From Streptomyces sp. NBC_00539 (lineage in GTDB: Bacteria > Actinomycetota > Actinomycetes > Streptomycetales > Streptomycetaceae): a stretch of DNA of 64,000 nt. Shown in pieces: positions 44,806 to 54,112 of this stretch (position 1 is the stretch's first letter; the number at the start of each line of letters is the position of its first letter). Under the pieces are notes generated by a model that saw nothing but the letters and a program-made list of their open reading frames with translations, was not told where the DNA came from and searched no databases. Position numbers and translations under genes: made by a program. Location: positions 3,230,501-3,294,500 of the forward strand of contig NZ_CP107811.1 of the NCBI RefSeq assembly GCF_036346105.1, in the 5' to 3' direction.

Positions 44806-46055
44806 GGAAGGACCTCCGGGGCAGGGATGGCTGTTTCAGAGTCGGTCTGGGTTCGGGCGGAGGGGGCGGCGGCGGCGGGGGCGGTGGCCTGGGGGGCGGG
44901 TGCGGCCGCTTCGGGAAGGCGAAGGGTGAAGGTGGACCCCTGTCCCTCGGAGCTCCAGACCGACACCTCGCCGCCGTGCGAAGCCGCCACGTGCTTCACG
45001 ATGGCGAGGCCCAGCCCGGTTCCTCCCGTGGCGCGGGAGCGGGCGGGGTCCACACGGTAGAAGCGCTCGAAGATGCGCTCACGGTCCTTTTCCGGGATGC
45101 CGATGCCCTGGTCGGTCACGGCTATCTCGATCAAGTCTCCCCCCGGCGCGGCCACCCGGCGCGCGGCGATGCCGACGCGGGTGCGGGCCGGGCTGTAGTT
45201 GACGGCGTTCTCCACGAGGTTGCCGAGGGCCGCCGCGAGCTGGCCGCGGTTGCCCCATACCCGCAGGTCGGCGGTGCCTCCGGCGGCCATGTGGATCTGC
45301 TTGGAGGTCGCGGTGTGCCGGCAGCGGTCGATGGCCTCCGCGACCAGGGTGTCCACGCGGACGGGCTCGGCGTCCTCCAGCGGGTCGTCGTTCTGTACCC
45401 GGGAGAGGTCGATGAGCTCCTGTACGAGGTTGATCAGGCGGGTGGCCTCGATCTGCATGCGGCCGGCGAAGCGGCTGACCGCCTCGGGGTCGTCGCTGGC
45501 GTCCATGACGGCCTCGGAGAGCAGGGAGATCGCCCCGACGGGGGTCTTCAGCTCGTGCGAGACGTTCGCGACGAAGTCGCGGCGGACCGCCTCGATCCGG
45601 CGGGCCTCCGTCAGGTCCTCGACCAGCAGCAGCACCAGGCGGGAGCCGAGCGGCGCGACGCGGGCGGAGACGGCGAGGGCCTCGCCGCGGCCGGTGCCGC
45701 GGCGCGGCAGGTCGAGCTCGACCTGGCGTATCTCCCCGTCCCGCCGGGTGTCGCGGGCCATGTGGAGCATCGGCTCCACGGCGAGCTTGCCGCCGCGGAC
45801 CAGGCCGAGGGCGTACGCCGCCGAGCTGGCCTTGACGACCGCGTCCCCCTCGTCGAGCACGACGGCGGAGGAGCGGAGCACGGAGAGGACGGTGTCCACT
45901 CCGGGCGGGAGTACCGCGTTGATGTCGGGGCGCATGGAGCTCCTGGTGGGGCGGGCCTGGTCGCGCTCGCTCCAGCGGAACGCCAGCATCGCGATCACGC
46001 CGGTGCAAAGACCGGCGATCGCTGCAGCTGCGGCGACCGCCGCGTTCACGTCCAT
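44802..46055 (-). CDS. phoR: Phosphate sensor histidine kinase PhoR
   Basis: 417 residues. One short N-terminal membrane segment (about 4-27), a PAS-like region (about 55-150), HisKA with phospho-acceptor His167 (FVANVSHELKTPVGAIS) and HATPase with NLVENAVNYSP, DQGIGIPEKD, ERFYRVDPARSRATGGTGLGLAIVKH. The Ala/Pro-rich C-terminal tail of about 35 residues looks disordered. It phosphorylates PhoP under phosphate limitation. A PhoP-type direct repeat at 46129-46161 in the phoR-phoU intergenic region suggests autoregulation. Confidence 0.96.
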   Translation of the reverse strand: MDVNAAVAAAAAIAGLCTGVIAMLAFRWSERDQARPTRSSMRPDINAVLPPGVDTVLSVLRSSAVVLDEGDAVVKASSAAYALGLVRGGKLAVEPMLHMARDTRRDGEIRQVELDLPRRGTGRGEALAVSARVAPLGSRLVLLLVEDLTEARRIEAVRRDFVANVSHELKTPVGAISLLSEAVMDASDDPEAVSRFAGRMQIEATRLINLVQELIDLSRVQNDDPLEDAEPVRVDTLVAEAIDRCRHTATSKQIHMAAGGTADLRVWGNRGQLAAALGNLVENAVNYSPARTRVGIAARRVAAPGGDLIEIAVTDQGIGIPEKDRERIFERFYRVDPARSRATGGTGLGLAIVKHVAASHGGEVSVWSSEGQGSTFTLRLPEAAAPAPQATAPAAAAPSARTQTDSETAIPAPEVLP

Positions 46056-46128
46056 GGATCCAGGTTAAGCAGGCGTCGTGACACTTCCACAGCCGTTCGG
46101 GTGGCAGCTCGAACACTCGTCGCCCAGA

Positions 46129-46161
46129 GTTCACCCTGACGACCGTGCTGATTCACTTGGG
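46129..46161. promoter_or_regulatory. Candidate PHO box, phoRP / phoU intergenic region
   Basis: Three consecutive 11-base units: GTTCACCCTGA (46129-46139), a degenerate middle unit, then ATTCACTTGGG (46151-46161). This fits the 11-nt direct-repeat architecture of Streptomyces PhoP operators (GTTCACC core). It is placed 73 bases before phoR and 160 before phoU. Confidence 0.7.
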
Positions 46162-46320
46162 GTGCCGGAGTCGGACGCGTTCGCCGCCGACCGTGTCAAC
46201 GTGGGGCCGGGCGGCCATGCGGCCGCCGGAGCGCCCCACGGCTCCTGAACAGCTCCTGATGAGCGAGCGGTGACGAGCGGTAAGCAGTAGCAGTAAGCGA
46301 GCAGGCAAGAGAGGGACACC

Positions 46321-46998
46321 ATGCGCGACGCGTACCACGAGGAACTGGACTCGATCGGAGAGAGCCTGGTCGAGATGGCGCGGCTCGTCGGTTCCGCGAT
46401 CGGGCGGGCCACGACGTCCATGCTCGACGCCGACCTCAAGCTGGCGGAGAGCGTCATCGCCGCCGACCAGAAGGTCGACGACCTCCAGCACGACCTGGAA
46501 GCCCGCGCCATCGCGCTGCTCGCCCGGCAGCAGCCGGTCGCCACCGATCTGCGCATCGTCGTGACCTCGCTGCGCATGAGCGCCGACCTGGAGCGCTCCG
46601 GCGACCTGGCACAGCACGTGGCGAAGCTGGCGCGGTTGCGCTTCCCGGACACGGCGGTGCCGCGGGACCTGCACGCCACCATGCTGGAGATGGGTCAGCT
46701 GGCGCAGCGGTTGATGGCCAAGGCTGCCGAGGTCATCATCACGAAGGACGTGGACCTGGCGCTCCAGCTGGAGCAGGACGACGACGAGATGGACCAGCTG
46801 CACCGCACGCTGTTCCAGCACCTGATGGACGACCGCTGGAAGCACGGCATCGAGACGGCGGTCGACGTGACGCTGCTGGGCCGCTACTACGAGCGCTTCG
46901 CGGACCACGCGGTGTCGGTGGCGAAGCGGGTCGTCTACCTGGTGACGGGCGAGCACGCGGACGAGCTCCAGCCCCCGACCCAGGTCGAGGGCGTCTGA
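46321..46998 (+). CDS. phoU: Phosphate-system regulator PhoU
   Basis: 225 residues in two PhoU three-helix bundles. MRDAYHEELDSIGESLVEMARLVG opens the first; the metal-binding E(D)xxxD pattern appears as EDDDE-like LEQDDDEMDQL and YERFADHAVSVAKRV in the second. It represses phosphate uptake and PhoR signalling when phosphate is plentiful. GAGAGGGACACC precedes the ATG. Divergent from phoR-phoP, sharing the PHO-box region. No pst genes are adjacent. Confidence 0.95.
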   Translation: MRDAYHEELDSIGESLVEMARLVGSAIGRATTSMLDADLKLAESVIAADQKVDDLQHDLEARAIALLARQQPVATDLRIVVTSLRMSADLERSGDLAQHVAKLARLRFPDTAVPRDLHATMLEMGQLAQRLMAKAAEVIITKDVDLALQLEQDDDEMDQLHRTLFQHLMDDRWKHGIETAVDVTLLGRYYERFADHAVSVAKRVVYLVTGEHADELQPPTQVEGV

Positions 46999-47204
46999 GG
47001 GAACCCGAGCGCGCCGGGCCCGGGACACGTCGGGCACTGGCACGCCGGGCCCGGGAAACGACGGGCACGGGGCACGTCGGGCACGTCCCACGTGCGGGGC
47101 ACGTCGTACGCGCCGAGCTCCAATGCGCCGTTGACGCGCCGCGGGCACTGGGCGTGAATGGGGACGAAGGCACACCGCCCGCGCACCGCCTGCGAGGAGG
47201 ATCC

Positions 47205-47363
47205 ATGCCCGATTCCCCCGTCCCCATCACCCCGGAGCACGAGCAGCCGCAGCCACCGCCGTCGCGGGAGCCGCTGCGCCTGCCGCTGCTGGCGGCCTGC
47301 GGCTGCGGCTCGGGCTGCGGCTGCGGCTGCCAGTCCGGCGCCCCCTGCCAATGCGGCGGCTGA
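47205..47363 (+). CDS. 52-residue Cys-rich small protein
   Basis: A strong GAGGAGG site lies four bases before the ATG and codon use is normal, so this short frame is probably expressed. A Pro/Glu-rich N-terminal half (MPDSPVPITPEHEQPQPPPS) leads to a C-terminal cluster of eight cysteines spaced by Gly, Ser or Gln (AACGCGSGCGCGCQSGAPCQCGG). The cluster could bind Zn, Cu(I) or an Fe-S unit in metallothionein fashion. There is no signal peptide. It follows phoU by about 200 bases of repetitive non-coding sequence and ends before a strong terminator. I do not recognise a named family. Confidence 0.7.
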   Translation: MPDSPVPITPEHEQPQPPPSREPLRLPLLAACGCGSGCGCGCQSGAPCQCGG

Positions 47364-47381
47364 CCCGGCCCGGCCCGCACG

Positions 47382-47422
47382 AAGGCCCCCCGCCCGCGGA
47401 TCCTCCACGGCCGGGGGGCCTT
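47382..47422. terminator. Bidirectional terminator, Cys-rich protein / gpmA
   Basis: An 11-bp stem AAGGCCCCCCG / CGGGGGGCCTT with a 19-base loop, followed by TTT, between convergent genes. Confidence 0.85.
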
Positions 47423-47435
47423 TGCGTGCGTGGGG

Positions 47436-48194
47436 TTACTTCTTGCCCTGGTTCTTGACGGCCTCGATGGCGGCCGCGGCGGCGGTCGGGTCGAGGTAGG
47501 TGCCGCCCGGGGTGAGGGGCTTGAAGTCGGCGTCCAGCTCGTAGGAGAGCGGGATGCCGGTCGGGATGTTCAGGCCCGCGATGTCGGCGTCCGAGATGCC
47601 GTCCAGGTGCTTGACCAGGGCGCGCAGGGAGTTGCCGTGGGCGGCGACCAGGACGGTGCGGCCGGTCAGCAGGTCCGGGACGATGGCGTCGTACCAGTAC
47701 GGGAGCATGCGCACGACGACGTCCTTGAGGCACTCCGTGCGCGGGCGCAGCTCCGGCGGGATCGTCGCGTAGCGCGCGTCGTCGGACTGCGAGAACTCCG
47801 TGCCGTCCTCGAGGGGCGGCGGCGGGGTGTCGTACGAGCGGCGCCACAGCATGAACTGCTCCTCGCCGAACTCGGCGAGCGTCTGCGCCTTGTCCTTGCC
47901 CTGGAGCGCACCGTAGTGGCGCTCGTTCAGGCGCCAGGAGCGGTGGACCGGGATCCAGTGGCGGTCGGCGGCCTCCAGCGCCAGCTGCGCGGTGCGGATC
48001 GCGCGCTTCTGGAGCGAGGTGTGCACGACATCGGGGAGCAGGCCGGCGTCCTTGAGCAGCTCACCGCCGCGGACCGCCTCCTTCTCGCCCTTCTCGTTGA
48101 GGTTGACGTCCACCCAGCCGGTGAACAGGTTCTTCGCGTTCCACTCGCTCTCGCCGTGGCGGAGGAGGATCAGCTTGTACGGTGCGTCGGCCAT
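47436..48194 (-). CDS. gpmA: 2,3-bisphosphoglycerate-dependent phosphoglycerate mutase
   Basis: 252 residues. It interconverts 3- and 2-phosphoglycerate in glycolysis through a phosphohistidine. [19 protein letters not shown] holds the catalytic His; [13 protein letters not shown] holds the acid Glu; [18 protein letters not shown] holds the second His. The C-terminal tail [15 protein letters not shown] is the flexible lid. TAGGCT (48202-48207) lies seven bases before the ATG, so translation is probably leaderless. Confidence 0.96.
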   Translation of the reverse strand: MADAPYKLILLRHGESEWNAKNLFTGWVDVNLNEKGEKEAVRGGELLKDAGLLPDVVHTSLQKRAIRTAQLALEAADRHWIPVHRSWRLNERHYGALQGKDKAQTLAEFGEEQFMLWRRSYDTPPPPLEDGTEFSQSDDARYATIPPELRPRTECLKDVVVRMLPYWYDAIVPDLLTGRTVLVAAHGNSLRALVKHLDGISDADIAGLNIPTGIPLSYELDADFKPLTPGGTYLDPTAAAAAIEAVKNQGKK

Positions 48195-48379
48195 GCGTAC
48201 GAGCCTAATGGACGGCCCGGGGCGCCTGCGCGCGGTGTCCACGCCTGCCGCGGGCCCCTTGCGCACCTGTCGCGTTCCCCGCCGGATTGACACGCGGCGT
48301 CAATTGGGTGGCGGTCCGACCGCGCACGCTCGTAGCGTGCGGAGCGCCGGAGAGACACTTACTTCCTGGGGGGATCCGT

Positions 48380-49660
48380 ATGTCGGTGGGCCGTTTGACA
48401 CGGGGGGCACGCGAGAGCGTGTCAGGGCTGCCGCGCGCCTTCTGGTGGCTGTGGACGAGCACGCTGGTCAACCGGCTCGGGGCCTTCGTCGCCACCTTCA
48501 TGACCCTCTACCTGACCATCGACCGGGGCTACTCGGCCTCGTTCGCCGGTCTCGTCCTCGCCCTCCACGGGCTGGGCGGCGTGCTGTCCTCGCTGGTCGC
48601 GGGTGTGATGACGGACCGGCTGGGGCGGCGGCCCACGCTGCTCGCCGCGCAGCTCTCGACCGCGTTCTCGGTGGCGCTGCTCGGGTTCATGGAACGTCCG
48701 GCGGCGATCGCCGCGGTCGCGCTGCTCGTCGGCATGACCTCGAACGCCTCCCGCCCGGCGGTCACGGCGATGATGGCGGACATCGTCCGTCCCGAGGACC
48801 GGGTACGGGCCTTCGCCCTGAACTACTGGGCGATCAACCTGGGCTTCGGCGTCAGCGCGATGGCGGCCGGACTGGTGGCGGAGTACAGCTACCTGGCCGG
48901 GTTCCTCGGAGAGGCGACGCTGACCCTGCTGTGCGCGGTGCTGGTGTTCGTGAAGCTCCCCGAGTCCCGGCCGGTGAGGGACGCCGCCGCGGGCGGGGAC
49001 GCCGGGCCGGCGATCGGGCTGGGGACGGTGCTGCGCGACGGGCGGTTCATGGGGGTCGTCGGGCTGTCGTTCCTGATCTCGCTGATCTTCACCCAGGGGT
49101 CGGTGGGCCTGCCGGTGGCCATGGGCGCGGCCGGGTTCTCGGCCGGGGACTACGGTCTGGTCATCGCGTCGAACGGGCTGCTGATCGTGCTGCTCCAGAT
49201 CCCGGTCACCCGGTTCATCGAGCACCGGGACCCGCAGCGGCTGCTGGTGGTCTCGGCGCTGCTGGCGGGGTACGGGTTCGCGATGACGGCCTTCGCCGGG
49301 TCGCTGTGGACGTACGCGCTGACGGTGTGCCTGTGGACGCTGGCGGAGATCGTGAACTCGCCGACGCAGATGGGGCTCGTGGCGCGGCTGTCGCCGGTGC
49401 ACGGGCGGGGGCGCTACCAGGGCATGTACACGCTGTCCTGGGCGGTGGCCTCGCTGCTGGCGCCGCTGATGGCCGGCTACGTGATCGACCGCCTCGGGGC
49501 CGGGTGGCTGTGGGGGGCGACCGGGGTGCTCGGGTCGGTGGCCGGGCTGGGGTACTGGCTGCTGATGCGGCGGCTGCCGGCGGAGGGCTCCGCGGTGCTC
49601 GCCGCTCCGGCGGCCACCGCCTCCCCCGCCACGGCGCAGGTCGCGGACGCCGCCGCCTGA
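48380..49660 (+). CDS. Major facilitator superfamily transporter
   Basis: 426 residues with about 12 predicted hydrophobic segments. The motif-A loop between helices 2 and 3 is VMTDRLGRRPTLLAAQ, and a second GRGRYQGMYTLSWAVASLLAP appears in the C-terminal half. It is a proton-driven exporter of the drug-efflux type; the substrate cannot be predicted. The ATG at 48380 follows GGGGGATCC. The C-terminus is an Ala/Thr-rich cytoplasmic tail. Divergent from gpmA with about 185 bases between. Confidence 0.9.
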   Translation: MSVGRLTRGARESVSGLPRAFWWLWTSTLVNRLGAFVATFMTLYLTIDRGYSASFAGLVLALHGLGGVLSSLVAGVMTDRLGRRPTLLAAQLSTAFSVALLGFMERPAAIAAVALLVGMTSNASRPAVTAMMADIVRPEDRVRAFALNYWAINLGFGVSAMAAGLVAEYSYLAGFLGEATLTLLCAVLVFVKLPESRPVRDAAAGGDAGPAIGLGTVLRDGRFMGVVGLSFLISLIFTQGSVGLPVAMGAAGFSAGDYGLVIASNGLLIVLLQIPVTRFIEHRDPQRLLVVSALLAGYGFAMTAFAGSLWTYALTVCLWTLAEIVNSPTQMGLVARLSPVHGRGRYQGMYTLSWAVASLLAPLMAGYVIDRLGAGWLWGATGVLGSVAGLGYWLLMRRLPAEGSAVLAAPAATASPATAQVADAAA

Positions 49661-49716
49661 AAGGGCGGCGGGTCCGGCTCGGGCCGGGCCGTCGGGCCTG
49701 CTCGGGCCGGGGCGGC

Positions 49717-50208
49717 TCAGGCCGGGCGCGTCAGGTGCCGGAAGGCGTCCAGGTTGCGGGTGGATTCCCCGCGCGAGACGCGCCACTCGTACTCGCGCCG
49801 GATCGCGCTCGCGAAGCCCAGCTCCAGCAGCGTGTTGAACGCCCCGTCCGCCGCCTCCAGGACCGTGCCGAGCAACCGGTCCAGGTCGGCCGGGGTGACC
49901 ACGCTCAGCGGGAGCCGCGCCGTGAGGTAGACGTCGCCGAGGCCGTCGACCGCGTACGCCATCCCGTACAGCTTGAGGTTGCGCTCCAGCAGCCAGCGGT
50001 GGACGCCCGCCTCGTTCTCGTCGGGGTGGCGGATGACGAAGGCGTTCACCGACAGGGAGTGCTTGCCGACCCGCAGCGAGCACGTGGTGCTCAGCTTGCG
50101 CGTGCCGGGCAGCTGGACGACGTACGAGCCCGGTGACGGGCTCTCCCAGTCCAGTCCGGCCTCGGACAGGGTGCTCTCGACGATCGCGGCGGTGTCAGCG
50201 TCAGCCAT
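49717..50208 (-). CDS. YbjN-domain protein
   Basis: 163 residues. The alpha/beta YbjN fold resembles type III secretion chaperones: [74 protein letters not shown]. The molecular role is unknown. TACGCT (50215-50220) is six bases before the ATG, suggesting a leaderless start whose promoter lies within the mshA 3' end. It overlaps the mshA stop by eight bases, an arrangement seen in other actinobacteria. Confidence 0.85.
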   Translation of the reverse strand: MADADTAAIVESTLSEAGLDWESPSPGSYVVQLPGTRKLSTTCSLRVGKHSLSVNAFVIRHPDENEAGVHRWLLERNLKLYGMAYAVDGLGDVYLTARLPLSVVTPADLDRLLGTVLEAADGAFNTLLELGFASAIRREYEWRVSRGESTRNLDAFRHLTRPA

Positions 50209-51583
50209 GGTGGGAGCGTACGCGACGGCGATGATCATGCATCGCCGCGGTGTACACGTCCGCCGTGCCGCTCGCCGCCGTGTCCCAGCCGAAGAACTGC
50301 GCGTGCCGCGCGGCCTCGGCGCCCATCCGGTCCGCGAGCGAGGGTTCGTCCAGGAAGCGGCGCAGCTCCCTCGCGTAGTCCACCGGGTCGTGTCCGGGTA
50401 CGAGGATCCCCGTCACGCCGTCGTTGACGGCGACCGGCAGTCCGCCGACCTCCGCCGCGAGCACCGGGGTGCCGGTCGCCTGCGCCTCGATCGCCACGAG
50501 CCCGAAGGATTCGTTGTACGAGGGCATGACCAGCACCGACGCCGCCCGGAACCAGTCGGCGAGGCGGTCCTGCGCGACCGGGGGGTGGAAGTGGACGACG
50601 TCCGCGATGCCGAGCTTCGCCGCGAGCTTCTGCAGCCCCTCGGGCTTGGCGAGGCCGCTGCCGCTGGGGCCGCCGACGACGGGTACGAAGAGGCGCGCGC
50701 GCAGCGAAGGATCGCGGTCGACCAGTACGGCGACCGCCCTCAGCAGGATGTCGGGGGCCTTGAGCGGCTGGATCCGGCCCGCGAAGAGGGGGATCACGGC
50801 CTCCTGCGGGAGCCCGAGGCGGGCGCGGGCGGCGGCCCGGCCGTCGCCGACGGTGAAGCGGTCGAGGTTCACGCCGGGGTGGACGACGGCGACCTTGCCG
50901 GGGTCGGCCTCGTAGTGCCGCACGAGTTCGTCGGCTTCCTCGGCGGTGTTGGCGATGAGCCGGTCGGCGGCCTTGACGATCTGCGTCTCGCCGATGACGC
51001 GGGCGGCGGGCTCGGGGGTGTCGCCCTCGGCGAGCGCCGCGTTCTTGACCTTGGCCATGGTGTGCATGGCGTGTACGAGCGGCACGCCCCAGCGTTCGGC
51101 GGCGAGCCAGCCGACGTGGCCGGAGAGCCAGTAGTGGGAGTGGACGAGGTCGTAGTAGCCGGGGCGGTGCCCGGCCCATGCCTGCATCACGCCGTGGGTG
51201 AAGGCGCACAGCTGGGCCGGCAGCTCCTCCTTGGCGAGGCCTTCGTACGGACCCGCGTCCACGTGCCGGACGAGGACCCCCGGGGCCAGCTCGACGCGGG
51301 GCGGGAGCCCGCCGGTGGTGGCGCGGGTGAATATTTCGACCTCGATGTTGATCGCGGCCAGCCGCTTGGCGAGCTCGACGATGTACACGTTCATACCGCC
51401 GGCGTCGCCGGTGCCGGGCTGGTGCAGGGGTGAGGTGTGCACGCTGAGCATGGCGACGCGGCGGGGCTTGCGCGAGTGGCCCACGGCCGGCAGGCGCAGG
51501 CGGGGCGGCTCGTGCCGGGTCGAGCGGGCGGCGGCGATGCGGCCGCTGATACTGCCGCCGAAGCGGGACACGTACTGGCTCAA
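50201..51583 (-). CDS. mshA: D-inositol-3-phosphate glycosyltransferase (mycothiol synthesis)
   Basis: 460 residues, GT4. It transfers GlcNAc from UDP-GlcNAc to inositol-3-phosphate, the first step of mycothiol. Motifs: [76 protein letters not shown], and the GT4 [26 protein letters not shown] chose TTG at 51583 ([11 protein letters not shown]) because GAGGAA lies upstream at good spacing and the homologue in S. coelicolor begins with similar residues; no ATG is placed sensibly. The first 35 residues are basic and weakly conserved. Confidence 0.93.
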   Translation of the reverse strand: MSQYVSRFGGSISGRIAAARSTRHEPPRLRLPAVGHSRKPRRVAMLSVHTSPLHQPGTGDAGGMNVYIVELAKRLAAINIEVEIFTRATTGGLPPRVELAPGVLVRHVDAGPYEGLAKEELPAQLCAFTHGVMQAWAGHRPGYYDLVHSHYWLSGHVGWLAAERWGVPLVHAMHTMAKVKNAALAEGDTPEPAARVIGETQIVKAADRLIANTAEEADELVRHYEADPGKVAVVHPGVNLDRFTVGDGRAAARARLGLPQEAVIPLFAGRIQPLKAPDILLRAVAVLVDRDPSLRARLFVPVVGGPSGSGLAKPEGLQKLAAKLGIADVVHFHPPVAQDRLADWFRAASVLVMPSYNESFGLVAIEAQATGTPVLAAEVGGLPVAVNDGVTGILVPGHDPVDYARELRRFLDEPSLADRMGAEAARHAQFFGWDTAASGTADVYTAAMHDHRRRVRSHHG

Positions 51584-51831
51584 GGGAGCAGTTCCTCTCG
51601 CTCGGACGGCGCGCTGGGGCTGGCGCAGGGCATGACTCGCGGAGCGCGGTGTGCGCCCTGCAAGGAGTGCAACCCGTGCGGGCGCGTCCCGCATTCCGGG
51701 GTGGACGGATTTCCCTCTCCTTATCTTTCGGGGGCCACGCTCACCACGGCCTCGGGAGACGCCCGCCCCGGGCGCGGCGGGGGCGCCCGGCTGGTTTTCC
51801 GCTCCCCCGCCCGCCCGCATACGCTCGGCGC

Positions 51832-52644
51832 ATGGTTTCCCGCAGCACCCCACCGCCCCCCAGACGCCCCGTGGGCACGGTCACGCGCGGGACCACGAAC
51901 CCCAACCGCCTGCGCCGGATGGACCGCTGGATCGCGGCCACGCACGGGGCCGCCCTGCGGCGTGCCGAGGCACCGGTCGCGGTGGACCTCGGCTACGGGG
52001 CCGCGCCCTGGACGGCGGTCGAGCTGCTGGCCCGGCTGCGGGAGGCGGCTCCGGGGGTGCGGGTGGTCGGCATCGAGATCGAGCCGGCCCGGGTGGCGGG
52101 GGCGAAGCCGTACGAACGGGACGGGCTCAGCTTCCGGCACGGCGGCTTCGAGGTCCCGCTGGACGGCGGAGCGGCGCCGATGCTGATCCGCGCGGCGAAC
52201 GTACTGCGCCAGTACGACGAGGAGCAGGTCGAGGCGGTGTGGCGGCGGCTGTGCGCACGGCTGGCCCCGGGCGGGCTGCTCGTCGAGGGGACGTGCGACG
52301 AGATCGGGCGGCGGCACGTATGGGTCGCACTCGGCCCGGAGGGGGCGCGCACGGTGACCTTCGCGACCCGGCTGGGCTCCCTGGAGCGCCCCTCGGACCT
52401 GGCGGAGCGGCTGCCGAAGGCGCTGATCCACCGGAACGTGCCCGGTGAGCCGGTGCACGCGTTCCTGCGCGACTTCGACCGGGCGTGGGCGGCGGCCGCC
52501 CCGTACGCCTCGTACGGGGCGCGGCAGCGCTGGATCCGGACGGCGCGGGCGCTGGCCGTCGACTGGCCGCTCGCGGACGGGCCGGTGCGGTGGCGGCAGG
52601 GGGAACTCACGGTGCGCTGGGAGGCGTTGCGCCCGGCGGGGTGA
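51832..52644 (+). CDS. Class I SAM-dependent methyltransferase-like protein
   Basis: 270 residues. A Rossmann-type fold with a SAM motif [17 protein letters not shown], acidic VVGIEIEP, and a post-motif region of [36 protein letters not shown]. The C-terminal half ([21 protein letters not shown]) is lineage-specific. The substrate is unknown. TACGCT (51820-51825) lies six bases before the ATG, which suggests leaderless translation. Divergent from mshA by 248 bases. Confidence 0.8.
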   Translation: MVSRSTPPPPRRPVGTVTRGTTNPNRLRRMDRWIAATHGAALRRAEAPVAVDLGYGAAPWTAVELLARLREAAPGVRVVGIEIEPARVAGAKPYERDGLSFRHGGFEVPLDGGAAPMLIRAANVLRQYDEEQVEAVWRRLCARLAPGGLLVEGTCDEIGRRHVWVALGPEGARTVTFATRLGSLERPSDLAERLPKALIHRNVPGEPVHAFLRDFDRAWAAAAPYASYGARQRWIRTARALAVDWPLADGPVRWRQGELTVRWEALRPAG

Positions 52645-52814
52645 CTTCCGCGTGGGCGACCGTCGCCCGTCGGGTGGTGCGGGGGTTATCCACAGAGGGT
52701 GTCGGAATTCACCGACGCGTGGCACCATCCCGAAAGCAGCAACAAGTTACTGATGAATAGTCAGATGTGATGTCGGGTGATGTCCCCTCTGACTGCAGGC
52801 GCATGGGGGGAACC

Positions 52815-53915
52815 ATGGGGACCGTGAAGCGAGCGCGGCGACGCGGCGCGTCCGCTCTCACTCTGCTGTGCGCGATGGCGGTACTGGCGGCGGCGCCGGC
52901 CCTCGGTCTTCCGACGACCGCCTACGCGGCGCCGGTCGCGCCGGGTGCGCCGGGTGTGCCCGTGGCGCCGGAGCCGGGGACCAAGACCCTGGAGCAGGTC
53001 CGCAAGGAGATCGAGGACCTGTACCGCCAGGCCGGGACGGCCACGGACGCGTACAACCAGGCGGAGAGCGAGACGAAGGCGCAGTCCGAACGGGTCGTGG
53101 AGCTCGCCAAGCTGATAGCGGCCGGCCGGGACCGGATCACCTCCTTGAAGGACCGCGCGGGTGCCGCCGCCCGCGCCCAGTACCGCTCGGGCGGCCTGCC
53201 GCCGGGCGCGCGGCTCGCGCTGAGCGGCAGCCCGGGCCAGTACCTGGACGGCGCGGACCGGCTGCGGCAGGGCGAGAAGGCCACCGCGGACCTGCTCGCC
53301 GAACTGAACCGCACCCAGAACGACCTCCAGCGGTACGCGAAGGACGCGAGCGCGCTGTGGCAGAAGCTGGAGGCGAACCGGGTCAAGCAGGAGGCCTCGA
53401 AGAAGCAGATCGAGGAGAAGATCAAGGCGGCGCAGGAGCTGGAGAGCAAGCTCCAGGCCGAGGAGAAGGCCCGGCTGCTCCAGCTGGAACAGGACGCGCA
53501 GCGTCAGGCACAGACGGCCTGGCTGTCCTCGGGCGTCTTGAAGGAGATCAACGGCACGGCGTCGGAAGCGGGCAGGAAGGCGATCCAGTTCGCCACCGCC
53601 CAGGTGGGCAAGCCGTACGTGTGGGGCGCGGTGGGCCCGCAGTCGTACGACTGCTCCGGCCTGACCTCGCAGGCGTGGCTGGCGGCGGGCCGGCCCATCC
53701 CGCGGACCTCGCAGGAGCAGCTGCGGCTGCTGCCGAAGGTGGCGGTCAAGGACATGCGCCCGGGCGATCTGATCATCTACTTCGACGACGCCAGCCACGT
53801 GGCCCTGTACGTGGGCGACGGCGCGATCATCCACGCACCGCGCCCCGGCCGCAACGTCACCGTCGCGGGCGCGGGCTCCATGCCGATCAAGGCGGTGGTC
53901 CGCCCGGACGCGTGA
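52815..53915 (+). CDS. Secreted NlpC/P60 peptidoglycan endopeptidase with a coiled-coil domain
   Basis: 366 residues. A signal peptide (about 1-39, ending AYAA) is followed by a Pro-rich linker, a long coiled coil (about 55-235) and a C-terminal NlpC/P60 domain with catalytic Cys280 in SYDCSGLTSQAW, His in DASHVALYVGDG and a third polar residue in IIHAPRPG. Coiled-coil plus NlpC architecture resembles RipA-type gamma-D-Glu-mDAP hydrolases that split cross walls. The ATG at 52815 is preceded by GGGGGG; an ATG at 52803 overlaps that site. Confidence 0.9.
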   Translation: MGTVKRARRRGASALTLLCAMAVLAAAPALGLPTTAYAAPVAPGAPGVPVAPEPGTKTLEQVRKEIEDLYRQAGTATDAYNQAESETKAQSERVVELAKLIAAGRDRITSLKDRAGAAARAQYRSGGLPPGARLALSGSPGQYLDGADRLRQGEKATADLLAELNRTQNDLQRYAKDASALWQKLEANRVKQEASKKQIEEKIKAAQELESKLQAEEKARLLQLEQDAQRQAQTAWLSSGVLKEINGTASEAGRKAIQFATAQVGKPYVWGAVGPQSYDCSGLTSQAWLAAGRPIPRTSQEQLRLLPKVAVKDMRPGDLIIYFDDASHVALYVGDGAIIHAPRPGRNVTVAGAGSMPIKAVVRPDA

Positions 53916-54112
53916 CCCGGGTCCCGCGGCGGCGGCGCGGGCCCGGCCCCGCCCCGGCGGGGTCCTGTCTCGATGGGCGGGACGGGGCGGGTGCGGCGGT
54001 GGTGACGTTCGTCATCCCGCGCCCCGGCTTTCCCCGCGATAACGGCATATGACGCGGGCTCCGTCCCGCGCCGCCGTTCCCCCGCCCGCACCGGCCCGCT
54101 AGGGTCAACCGC

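Noticed and set aside
46999..47204. A gene between phoU and the Cys-rich ORF
   Set aside because: The stretch consists of imperfect GGGCACGTCGGGCAC-like repeats with no start or ribosome site until 47205.
48422..50083. 553-codon frame opposite the MFS gene
   Set aside because: Antisense to a protein with clear MFS motifs and membrane segments.
52645..52814. Cyclic-di-AMP (ydaO) riboswitch before the NlpC/P60 gene
   Set aside because: Some actinobacterial wall-hydrolase genes carry one, but only 170 bases are available and I could not find its conserved helices.
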